Assembly (NCBI GenBank): GCA_000992395.1
Contig: LBUD01000015.1
Location: 1 to 39,980 of the forward strand
Origin: Parcubacteria group bacterium GW2011_GWA2_38_13
GTDB taxonomy: Bacteria > Patescibacteriota > Patescibacteriia > Buchananbacterales > GWA2-38-13
Direction of reading: 5' to 3'
DNA: 39,980 bases
Part shown: piece after piece, positions 1 to 8,180 of the stretch
Numbering within the stretch: position 1 is the first letter of the stretch
Layout of the letters: each line of letters begins with the position of its first letter
Notes under the pieces: model-generated
Databases searched by the model: none
Told to the model about the DNA's origin: nothing
What the model saw: the letters and a program-made list of their open reading frames with translations, nothing else
Translations under genes and position numbers: made by a program

Positions 1-55
1 TAATATTGTTGTATTATATTTTCTGCCATACAAAATAATTATCTGGTATAAATTT

Positions 56-1105
56 TCAAACCTCTTCTAAATCCTTTAGAAGCTGTGTGCCCAAAATTAT
101 TGGCGTAAGATTTTCTTTTATACATAACAACGCTTTTTTAGAAATATGATCCCGCAATTCCTGATTATTTTTTATATCTACTATTGCATCGGCAATAGCA
201 TCTATATCGGCGCGTTTGCATAAATAAACATTTTCTCTATGTGTGAATTTTTCGCGAATGGCAGGAGTATCGGATGTTATAACAGATATGCCCATGGCCA
301 TAAGTTCATACACCTTATTTGGTATTACCCGGTTCACCTTATCGGTATTTCCAAAAATTCCCAAGCCCACGTGGACCGATCCGATAAAATTCATAAGTTT
401 CTCCGGCACCATAACAGGAAAAAAATCAACATTTGAAAGTTTCAATTCATTGGTCGCGAATTCTTTCATCTTTTTATAATCCTGCCCGCCTCCTATAATC
501 CATAATCTTATATTTTCTTTTTCTAATTTTTTCATTGCCCCCAATACATACTCAATGCCATGAAGCGGGGTGATGTACCCATAAAAAACAGCTAGAAAAC
601 ACTTTTCGTTTTTTTGTACATTTAATGGATGATATACATTATCATCAATTCCGTGGTATACCACAATTAATTTTTTTGAATTCATACGAAAGGTTTTAAT
701 AAAATATTGCGCGTGTTCTTTGGTGTCAAGAAGAACTCTGTCGGCAAGCGCGCAAGAAAGCCAATCCATACAATAATACCACAAAGCTTTTAAAGAATAT
801 GGACTGCAATTTTTCCTATCAAACACGTTTCCGTCGTACATAGAGGCAAATGCGTCAAAAACTATTGGTTTTTTTGAAATGAGTTTTGCAAATGGCATAA
901 TAATTTGCCCGGGAAATCCGACTAACATAATATCGTAATTGTTTCTTATTTCTCTGTGCTGTTTATATAAATTCCAAAATTTTTTAAATCCAGGCGTCCT
1001 GTCCTGAACCTCAATTACCTCAACACCACATTTTCTTAGCCCGATAATTGTATTTTTCGCGCGGCAATAATCTTTTTGATAAATTCCGAAGTAACAAATT
1101 TTCAT
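56..1105 (-). CDS. GT4-like glycosyltransferase
   Basis: ORF 56..1135; C-terminal 'IPNKVYELMAMGISVITSDTPAIREKF' typical of GT-B/GT4. Likely start is the internal Met (MKICYFGIY) at 1105, which removes overlap with the next gene. Confidence 0.85.
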   Translation of the reverse strand: MKICYFGIYQKDYCRAKNTIIGLRKCGVEVIEVQDRTPGFKKFWNLYKQHREIRNNYDIMLVGFPGQIIMPFAKLISKKPIVFDAFASMYDGNVFDRKNCSPYSLKALWYYCMDWLSCALADRVLLDTKEHAQYFIKTFRMNSKKLIVVYHGIDDNVYHPLNVQKNEKCFLAVFYGYITPLHGIEYVLGAMKKLEKENIRLWIIGGGQDYKKMKEFATNELKLSNVDFFPVMVPEKLMNFIGSVHVGLGIFGNTDKVNRVIPNKVYELMAMGISVITSDTPAIREKFTHRENVYLCKRADIDAIADAIVDIKNNQELRDHISKKALLCIKENLTPIILGTQLLKDLEEV

Positions 1106-1113
1106 AAAAAATT

Positions 1114-2082
1114 TTAAATATTTTTTCTCCACCATGCCAGCATATCGGGTAATGTTTGTTGCATAAAATCAATTTCAGGTTTCCAGCCGCTCGCTTTTTT
1201 AAATTTATTATTATCGCCGACAATCGCATTACCGTCATTCGGCCTCGTACCCGATGTATCTTTAATAAATTGAATGTTTTTTATTTCCGATAATCGTATG
1301 AGCGCGTCAAGAATTTCTTGAAGCCGAAGTCCGTTGCCGGAACAAATATTATATACATCGCCCGCTTGGCAATTTTGGGTAGCCATTACATATCCCCTGA
1401 CAATATCCCGAACATCGGTAAAGTCCCGGACAGCTGACAAGTCGCGTATTTCCAAAATTGGCGGCCGTATTCCTTTTTCTATTTCAATAATTTTTCTTGC
1501 CATATTAGAAACAAAAAATATCGGGTTGCGCCGAGATCCCGTATGATTAAACGCCCTCATCCGGATAATTTTCATCCCGTAAGAGATAAAATATTGGTAC
1601 CCCATGTAATCCTGCGCGAGCTTGCTTATGGCATAGGGAGATCTTGGGTGCAATTCTTCGTTTTCTTTAATAGGCAAATTCGCTTCGCCCACAAAACCAT
1701 ATTCCTCCGAAGAGCACGCAATAAGGATTATAGGATCAGCCTTGTCCTTTAACATCCTTACCGCTTCAAAGAGATTGGATTGCCCCAAGATATTCGTAGA
1801 AAGCGTTGAGGTCGGATCTTCCCAGGAAGAATGAACGTAGCTTTGCGCTGCCAGATGGTATATGCGATCCGGCGCCACTTTTGCAACAACCCTCTCAACT
1901 TCTTTTTTATTATTGATGTCGCAGGTCAGGATGTGTATTTTCTCAGAGAATGCTTTAATATTTTTGATATCCGTATCCGGAAGAATTGTACCAAAAATTT
2001 CCGCTTTATTTTTTTGCGATAGTATATATTCGGCAAGATGGCTTCCGGCAAACCCGGCAATACCGGTTATAAAAATCTTCAT
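1114..2082 (-). CDS. NAD(P)-dependent SDR, GDP-mannose 4,6-dehydratase-like
   Basis: N-terminal 'ITGIAGFAGSHLAEYIL' Rossmann motif, 'YAISKLAQDYMGYQY' YxxxK motif, 'RAFNHTGSRR'. Confidence 0.88.
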   Translation of the reverse strand: MKIFITGIAGFAGSHLAEYILSQKNKAEIFGTILPDTDIKNIKAFSEKIHILTCDINNKKEVERVVAKVAPDRIYHLAAQSYVHSSWEDPTSTLSTNILGQSNLFEAVRMLKDKADPIILIACSSEEYGFVGEANLPIKENEELHPRSPYAISKLAQDYMGYQYFISYGMKIIRMRAFNHTGSRRNPIFFVSNMARKIIEIEKGIRPPILEIRDLSAVRDFTDVRDIVRGYVMATQNCQAGDVYNICSGNGLRLQEILDALIRLSEIKNIQFIKDTSGTRPNDGNAIVGDNNKFKKASGWKPEIDFMQQTLPDMLAWWRKNI

Positions 2083-2083
2083 A

Positions 2084-3373
2084 TTATAAAGTGTGTTCTA
2101 TAATCTTTAAAAATTTCTTAATAATCGCGTCATAAGTATAATTTTCCATAACTCTTTTTCTCGCATCATCGCCCATTTGTTTTTGTAAATTCTCATCTGA
2201 CAAAATTTTGACTATCGCGTCGGCAAGAGCTTTTGAATTTTTTATAGGAACAACAAGACCGGTCTGGCCGTCAATATTAATCTCAGGGCTTGCTCCCGCG
2301 TCAGTCGTTATGACCGGCAAGCCGCACGACATTCCCTCAATAGTCACCTGACCAAATGCCTCCATCCAAATCGAAGGAACCACAAAGACATCCGCGGCAT
2401 TAATATATTCCGGGAGTTCGGAGAATGGCTTCCTGCCAAGTATTTGCACGCTACCGCCTACTCCAAGATTTTCAATCAATGCTTTCATTTTTTCGCTCTC
2501 GCCACCGCCGCCGATGATTGCCAACGACGCGTCAGAAATTCGCGCACGTACCTCAGGCATCGCTTCTAATAAATATCCTATCCCCTTTTCTTCAAAATTT
2601 ATTCTCCCTATAAATAAAATGATTTTCTTTCCCCGTAGCCCAAGTTTTTTTCTTAAATCATTTTTATTCCCAAGGGGTTTGAATATATTCTCTTCAATAG
2701 AGATACCAAGATCTATTGACTTTGATTCATCAAGGCCAAGCTCTTTTCCTTCCCGAATCGCCGCCTTGCTGAGAAAAACTATGGCATCGGCATTTTTATA
2801 AATAGCTTTTGCGTACTTCATCTGCCTTTTTTTCCCGAGCAAAAGCTTAAGCTTAAAATTAAGAATGCCGCCCATCCCGATTTTATAAAAAAATTTGTAC
2901 CATGGCTTTTCGCCAAAAATATCTTTCGGGGTCCTCTGAAAATGCCAGTGCCACGCCGTTATTTGCCGGAATATAAACGGCACACCAAGCCTGTGTTTTA
3001 TTTTTGCAACTGCATAACCGGTTTCACGCGCTTGCCAAACATATACAATTTTACATCCCTGTCTTACAGCTTCCAAAACCATTTTTTGCGTTCGGACACT
3101 ATAAATAAAAAAAATTATTCTGTTAAGGGGCCACGCCCAAATACTCGCCATCATAGGAGGCCAATATCTTTTTATTTTTACCCCATTAACATCCACGCTT
3201 CCCTTTTTAAAAAAACTTAAAAATGGCGCAACTACTGTTACCTCATGCCCGAGCGTTACCAAGCGCCTCATTTTTTCTATAAAATAATGATACGTGCCGA
3301 GATGTTCGCCAATTTCTTTTTCTGTTCCGAATTTATACGCTACAACGCATATTTTCATACAATCATATTTCAA
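2084..3373 (-). CDS. GT4 glycosyltransferase
   Basis: 429 aa; 'ILFIGRINFEEKGIGYLLEAMPEV', 'VVPSIWMEAFGQVTIEGMSCGLPVITTDAGASPEI'. Start may be 3373 or 3358. Confidence 0.9.
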   Translation of the reverse strand: MKYDCMKICVVAYKFGTEKEIGEHLGTYHYFIEKMRRLVTLGHEVTVVAPFLSFFKKGSVDVNGVKIKRYWPPMMASIWAWPLNRIIFFIYSVRTQKMVLEAVRQGCKIVYVWQARETGYAVAKIKHRLGVPFIFRQITAWHWHFQRTPKDIFGEKPWYKFFYKIGMGGILNFKLKLLLGKKRQMKYAKAIYKNADAIVFLSKAAIREGKELGLDESKSIDLGISIEENIFKPLGNKNDLRKKLGLRGKKIILFIGRINFEEKGIGYLLEAMPEVRARISDASLAIIGGGGESEKMKALIENLGVGGSVQILGRKPFSELPEYINAADVFVVPSIWMEAFGQVTIEGMSCGLPVITTDAGASPEINIDGQTGLVVPIKNSKALADAIVKILSDENLQKQMGDDARKRVMENYTYDAIIKKFLKIIEHTL

Positions 3374-3414
3374 ATAAATATTCTTCTTCCTAAATCCATT
3401 TCCCTATCACTCTG

Positions 3415-3420
3415 ATTATA
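3415..3420 (-). promoter_or_regulatory. -10 TATAAT (extended TGGTATAAT) for the 2084..3373 gene, directly abutting hairpin copy 1
   Basis: Minus strand reads ...GCAAGTGGTATAATCAG..., 2 nt downstream of the palindrome. Confidence 0.5.
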
Positions 3421-3422
3421 CC

Positions 3423-3460
3423 ACTTGCAATTTTACTGCGATAGCATAAAAATAACAAGT
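3423..3460. repeat. 38-nt hairpin element, copy 1 (arms degenerate)
   Basis: acttgcaattttactgcgatagcataaaaataacaagt; the conserved loop ctgcgatagcat is intact. Confidence 0.85.
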
Positions 3461-4011
3461 CATACGCTTTTATCAATTTTTATATCTTTAACTTTCAACA
3501 TCTGTACTCCATCTTCTATACCAAAATCTTTAATGATGCTCCGAATATCTTTAATAATATTATTTGAAGTAATCCATATACTCTTTTGAAGCTGATCAAA
3601 ACCCAGATCTTTAAGCTTATTACGAAATATCTCCCGTTTATATTTAAATTTTTCAGGAATATCATAAAAAATCATCAATTGCTCGTTATGGGGCAATTTT
3701 TCTTTCTTTTGAATTTTTAACTGCAAGGAAAAAATCTTTTTCTGCGCTTTGGGGGTCAAAATAAAACCATACGATTTTTCGAATTTCTTTTTTTGTAGAT
3801 ACCCCCTCCTTTTTAAATTTGCCAAAGCACTGTGAATCTTCTGTCTTTTATTTTTATCTTCTAAAAATTCTTCCATCCACTTGCGATTTTCATACCTTTT
3901 CGGCAAACCTCTTAAAAAAGGTGGGATATAATGAAAACTAAAAACATGTTCAGTGGTATCAAAAAAATCAGAAAGAAATAATAACATTTTATCAGATAAA
4001 GAATATCCCAT
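3460..4011 (-). CDS. PaaX-like protein: N-terminal winged-helix-like region plus C-terminal Cas2/ferredoxin-like fold
   Basis: 183 aa; 'IHSALANLKRRGYLQKKKFEKSYGFILTPKAQKKIF' wHTH-like, then 'EQLMIFYDIPEKFKYKREIFRNKLKDLGFDQLQKSIWITSNNI', Cas2/PaaX-C like. No CRISPR context. Confidence 0.7.
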   Translation of the reverse strand: MGYSLSDKMLLFLSDFFDTTEHVFSFHYIPPFLRGLPKRYENRKWMEEFLEDKNKRQKIHSALANLKRRGYLQKKKFEKSYGFILTPKAQKKIFSLQLKIQKKEKLPHNEQLMIFYDIPEKFKYKREIFRNKLKDLGFDQLQKSIWITSNNIIKDIRSIIKDFGIEDGVQMLKVKDIKIDKSV

Positions 4012-4049
4012 ATCTTAAAATATCTATCAAAATTATGAATAAACTTTCT

Positions 4050-4087
4050 ACTTGTCATTTTTCTGCGATAGCATAAAAATGACAAGT
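4050..4087. repeat. 38-nt hairpin element, copy 2 (perfect 13-bp arms)
   Basis: acttgtcatttttctgcgatagcataaaaatgacaagt. Confidence 0.9.
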
Positions 4088-4088
4088 G

Positions 4089-4112
4089 ATTATTATTATT
4101 ATTATTATTATT
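4089..4112. repeat. ATT trinucleotide microsatellite (8 units)
   Basis: attattattattattattattatt directly next to hairpin copy 2. Confidence 0.95.
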
Positions 4113-4141
4113 TTCGTTTTCCGGTTGTGTATATTCCCTAT

Positions 4142-6970
4142 TCATTCCCTCACTTCATATAGCTGATACAGAGCGTCATCGCCTTCGCCATAATAATCAT
4201 TTTCAACTGCTTCTTCAAGTAGTTGTACGCCAAGTCTTTCCAAATCTTCCTTATGCCTTTCCATAAATCGTTGAGAGTTGGGACGAAGGTGCATATCTAA
4301 AAGTACTGGCTTTTTCTGCTCCTTGGCTTTTTCTTTCAGTTTTTGCGTAAATGCCTCCATCATATTCCAGCCGATTCCCTGCCCTTGCGCTTCCGGTGCA
4401 ACCGCGATGTCTTCCAAATACACACAGGGTTCGCCATCAGAGGTTTCATCTTCAACGCCAACAATATACCCAAGCATTTCTAAAGTCTTCTTCCCCTTTC
4501 TCGTCCCCTGCAAGGTAATAGAATATTCCAAACCTTTTTCATCGTTAATATCTTGGATCAAACCCTGTCCCGCGATGAGGTCTTCATCTTCTTGCTGGTA
4601 AATTGTCCTTTCTAATCTTAGGATTTCCGAAAAATCTTTTTCCGTGAGATCCTTGGTGACCAGGCCTTTGAATTGCACCTTGGGAAGGTCTGTCTTTTCC
4701 TTCTTTTCCATATTCTGGCGTTTTGGATTTTCATCTTTTTCATCCCAAATAATTTTTACGCTTTTCTCCTCTGCCTCAAGAAAATAGCCGTCGGGACGGT
4801 TGCTGTTGCCAATTTTTTTGTAGGTGGACTCGTCATCGCGCAATATATTCTGATTGCTCGCGGTGGGAAGGTCATTATTTCTTTTGCCCAAGACAACTTT
4901 TTTTGCGCCTATGGTTCTGGCGTACTCTTGTAAAAACTCAAAAAGCTCTTGAGTAAGCTGTTCCGGATAGTTTGAACTGTACAGCGTATTGGATTCAATA
5001 TTATCTACCACCAAAACTGGAGTGCCCCCCTCATCTTCACCCAGCCAGCACCAAGCGGCCGTCACTGGCTCTTGCTTGGTTTCGTCCCAGATATTAACAA
5101 TTTGAATGCCCAGGTCAGTAGTGTAATCAGCAATGGTTGATTCTGCGCCATCCGCATGGTATCCGCTTTCAATGGAAATACAGCAGGGGGAATAATTGGC
5201 CTGATACAAATCAATATCTGGATTTCTTGCCCAGACAAATATGCTCATGGGCTGGGATTCAAGCTTTTCTTTTTCCGCGTCCTGCCGTTCAGAAAAAAGG
5301 TTAGCCAGAGTGCTCCGGTCAACATCATAGTGAGTGAGCTGTTCCTGGAAACCTTGCTGAATTTCCTGGATCAGCCCGGCTGACCTCTCCTCGCCTAATG
5401 CCGGCAGAATAGTGGCATAAAGAGTATTTCTAAAATCTTCCATTCTCCGCTCTAAAACACTAAATTTTGTCCTAAGCTCATCTTTTGCTTTGGCTATTTT
5501 TTCTTTTTGCTCTCTGATTTCTTTGCCGGATGGCGCCTTTTGGGCAGTGAGCTCCTGAAATTTGGCTTCCGCCTCCATGGCTCTTTCGTGCGCCAGGTGC
5601 ACGTCATTTTTTAGTAATTGGAATGAATTAATGGTATTGATGAGTTTATTCCATACTGATACGGTGGCTGTCTTTTCCTTGGATTTTTCAGTGCTTTCCA
5701 TTCCCTTAAGAATTCCTTGGGATTTTTTCTCATTGCCTTCTCTTTTCGCCTTTTCGTATTCCCCTCTCATCTTGGCAATCTTTTCATCAATGCCACCGCT
5801 TTCTGCCACGGGTATCTGGTGTTCCGAGAGTTCTTTATGATATGGCTTTACCGTTTCTTTGATGAGGTGAGCGTAGCTGTCAATGGTTTCTTTAATTCTA
5901 TTGATCGGCGTGGCAATGGTTTCCGAAAATGCCACGGTGTTTTTGCGAGATGCCAAAGAAAAATATCGTACTTCATCATACGCGAGCCATTGTTCAACAG
6001 CAATGCCGCTGGCTTCAATTGCTTTATATATTTCTGTGTTTCTTTTAAAGTCTTTGAGCTTTTCCTGCATGGCCTGGCGGAACTCCAGGGACTCGGGATC
6101 TATTTCTGGATGTGCTGCCATGATTTCATTTTTGGCAGTGTACAGAAAGGTAATGTTTTCTCTTGAACTAGCATCCAATGATTCAAATTTTACCAAGAGC
6201 TTTGTGCCAAAACGGGGATTTCTCTCTACCGCGTCAAAAAGAAAAGGATTTTCATCAACGGTGGTAAAAAGTTTCTCGGGCGCTCCTCTATAGTTAAATA
6301 ATGACATTACTACTTCAAGGGAACGCGTTGCTTGGCGGTAAAATTGCGCCGATTTTTCCTGAAGCTTTACGAGCAGTTCTTGAAGATCCGGAAATGCATC
6401 AATAATTTCCCGCGGGGTTATCTGAACGAAAAAATTTTCCCTAACTTCAAGGGCAGCATCTACCCAGCCGTGAGACAAATGCTCAATCATACCTTCCTTG
6501 GCAGCGGAATGCAACTCTGGCGATTGTAGAATTTCCTTGGAAACCTTCAATCGATTTTTGATGTTAAGGGCAGAATTTAGCCGGCTGTCAGACAAACACT
6601 TAATCATTCCTTCCTTGGCAGCGGATTGCACGACTTCCTCGGGAACCTTAAAGTCATCTTTGATTTCAAGGGCATCATCTATCTGGTCGCAAGACAAACA
6701 CTTAATCATTCCTTCCTTGGCAGCGGATTGCACGACTTCCTCGGGAAGCTGAGATCCAACTTTGATTAGAAGGGCATAAAATATCCGGCCGTGAGACAGA
6801 TGATCAATCATGCTTTGCTTAGCTTTTTCTTGATCTTCCGTGAGTTTAATTTCTGGTTTTTCTTTATCTGGTTCAGCTTCTTCAACTTTTTCACATTTTT
6901 TATGATCCCCATCCTCCAAGGGCAAGCCACAAGCCGGTTCAAATTGTTGACCTTCGGATTTTTCGGTCAT
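4142..6970 (-). CDS. Large protein with N-terminal ~34-aa helical-type repeats, coiled-coil middle and C-terminal GNAT acetyltransferase-like domain
   Basis: 942 aa; repeat unit '..PEEVVQSAAKEGMIKCLS..'; C-terminal 'VYLEDIAVAPEAQGQGIGWNMMEAF' matches GNAT motif A. Confidence 0.75.
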   Translation of the reverse strand: MTEKSEGQQFEPACGLPLEDGDHKKCEKVEEAEPDKEKPEIKLTEDQEKAKQSMIDHLSHGRIFYALLIKVGSQLPEEVVQSAAKEGMIKCLSCDQIDDALEIKDDFKVPEEVVQSAAKEGMIKCLSDSRLNSALNIKNRLKVSKEILQSPELHSAAKEGMIEHLSHGWVDAALEVRENFFVQITPREIIDAFPDLQELLVKLQEKSAQFYRQATRSLEVVMSLFNYRGAPEKLFTTVDENPFLFDAVERNPRFGTKLLVKFESLDASSRENITFLYTAKNEIMAAHPEIDPESLEFRQAMQEKLKDFKRNTEIYKAIEASGIAVEQWLAYDEVRYFSLASRKNTVAFSETIATPINRIKETIDSYAHLIKETVKPYHKELSEHQIPVAESGGIDEKIAKMRGEYEKAKREGNEKKSQGILKGMESTEKSKEKTATVSVWNKLINTINSFQLLKNDVHLAHERAMEAEAKFQELTAQKAPSGKEIREQKEKIAKAKDELRTKFSVLERRMEDFRNTLYATILPALGEERSAGLIQEIQQGFQEQLTHYDVDRSTLANLFSERQDAEKEKLESQPMSIFVWARNPDIDLYQANYSPCCISIESGYHADGAESTIADYTTDLGIQIVNIWDETKQEPVTAAWCWLGEDEGGTPVLVVDNIESNTLYSSNYPEQLTQELFEFLQEYARTIGAKKVVLGKRNNDLPTASNQNILRDDESTYKKIGNSNRPDGYFLEAEEKSVKIIWDEKDENPKRQNMEKKEKTDLPKVQFKGLVTKDLTEKDFSEILRLERTIYQQEDEDLIAGQGLIQDINDEKGLEYSITLQGTRKGKKTLEMLGYIVGVEDETSDGEPCVYLEDIAVAPEAQGQGIGWNMMEAFTQKLKEKAKEQKKPVLLDMHLRPNSQRFMERHKEDLERLGVQLLEEAVENDYYGEGDDALYQLYEVRE
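6591..6747 (-). repeat. Two exact 55-nt copies (6591-6645 and 6693-6747), period 102 nt = 34 aa, within the 942-aa gene
   Basis: Both read gacaaacacttaatcattccttccttggcagcggattgcacgacttcctcgggaa. Confidence 0.95.
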
Positions 6971-7016
6971 AGTATTAAAATTATAAATTACAAATCAGGA
7001 ATAATATATATTTTCT

Positions 7017-7054
7017 ACTTGTCATTTTACTGCGATAGCATAAAAATGACAAGT
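7017..7054. repeat. 38-nt hairpin element, copy 3; arms extend to 7008-7063
   Basis: atattttctacttgtcatttt-actgcgatagcata-aaaatgacaagtagaaaatat; 21-bp stem. Confidence 0.92.
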
Positions 7055-7097
7055 AGAAAATATGTGGGTATAAATTTTAATATTCTTTTATAAATTT

Positions 7098-8168
7098 TCA
7101 TATAACAAATTGTTTTACTATGAATTGTGCCAATGATCCGAGATTGTGTTTTTTCAACACCTCCTCGCGCAAAACTCTTCGAATCTTTTCTTTATTTTGG
7201 CGTGTTAGATTTTTTATCTGGAATAATTTTTTTGCAAGTTCTTTTGGCTGATCTTTTTCTATTAATAAATTATCGCTTACTATTCCCTTGAATGCCTTAT
7301 TGGAAGTAATGACCGTGCATCCGCATGCCATTGCCTCTAAAACGGCCTTATCTACGCTTCCTGTATTGCTTAAATTAATAAAAACATCGGCTTCTTGATA
7401 AAATCTCACAACCTCCTTATTCGGTATCGGTCCTACAAATTCTATAATTTTCTCCAGATCCATGGCCCTTACCATCTGCTTTAAATTATCAAAATAGCTC
7501 TGATGCTCAGGCAATCCGGGTTCGCCTACAATTTTTACAATTAAATTTTTTTCACCGCCGTCGTCCAGCGAATCAATTGCTTTAATCAGGCTCTCTAAAT
7601 CTTTGGTGGGGGAAATTCTTCCTACAGTTAGAATATGAAACAATGCGTCATCAGGATAATCTTTCCATATAGGATGAAACAGCTCGGTGTCAATGCCATG
7701 CCCCGTTGCTAATACTTTTTCGGAATGTATAGGAAAACTTTCCGGCGATGCGGTCAAAATCACGTTAGCCATCTTTACCAACAATTTTAGTTTCCACGTG
7801 ATTGTGCCATGCGTATACCAAGAAACTATTTTTTTCCTATGGATTTTCGCATATGGCCAAATATTTAACGTATACTCCGGATTCATATGGCAAAATATTC
7901 CCTGCACTTTCGGAACAATTTTTATGGCATATTTTTGAAATTCTATGAAACGTCCAAACCGGCTGACTCCGACTTCTTTGCCAAGCGAATAAATCTCAAC
8001 GTTGTCCGGCAATCCCGAAACATCACCTTTTTCAATGCAAATACAATACAACTTCGCATTCGCATCAAGATTTTTCAATTCTTGCGCAATTTTATCCACC
8101 CAGCCATAAGCGAAACCGGCCAAAGCGTCGGCGTGATCAATTTTTCTTGTTATCATGAGTATATTCAT
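7098..8168 (-). CDS. GT4 glycosyltransferase
   Basis: 356 aa; 'HILTVGRISPTKDLESLIKAI', 'DVFINLSNTGSVDKAVLEAMACGCTVIT'. Confidence 0.9.
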   Translation of the reverse strand: MNILMITRKIDHADALAGFAYGWVDKIAQELKNLDANAKLYCICIEKGDVSGLPDNVEIYSLGKEVGVSRFGRFIEFQKYAIKIVPKVQGIFCHMNPEYTLNIWPYAKIHRKKIVSWYTHGTITWKLKLLVKMANVILTASPESFPIHSEKVLATGHGIDTELFHPIWKDYPDDALFHILTVGRISPTKDLESLIKAIDSLDDGGEKNLIVKIVGEPGLPEHQSYFDNLKQMVRAMDLEKIIEFVGPIPNKEVVRFYQEADVFINLSNTGSVDKAVLEAMACGCTVITSNKAFKGIVSDNLLIEKDQPKELAKKLFQIKNLTRQNKEKIRRVLREEVLKKHNLGSLAQFIVKQFVI

Positions 8169-8180
8169 ATCTAAAATATA

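Noticed and set aside
1020-1238. 72-aa minus-strand ORF and other short antisense ORFs along the window
   Set aside because: Overlap strong CDSs in other frames, no domain signatures or ribosome sites; typical of AT-rich out-of-frame reading.
3460-4011. CRISPR-Cas adaptation gene (cas2)
   Set aside because: Only a Cas2-like fold pattern within a PaaX-type architecture; no CRISPR repeats/spacers and no other cas genes in the window.
4050-4087. 38-nt hairpin as an intrinsic terminator
   Set aside because: Located upstream of gene starts, stem is AT-rich with no terminal U-tract in the relevant orientation.
3912-4145. 77-aa ORF with poly-Asn tract
   Set aside because: Asn run is the ATT microsatellite read in frame; the ORF overlaps the PaaX-like gene and hairpin copy 2.
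3423-7054. CRISPR array from the three 38-nt repeats
   Set aside because: Copies are 627 and 2,967 bp apart with genes between them, so not an array.
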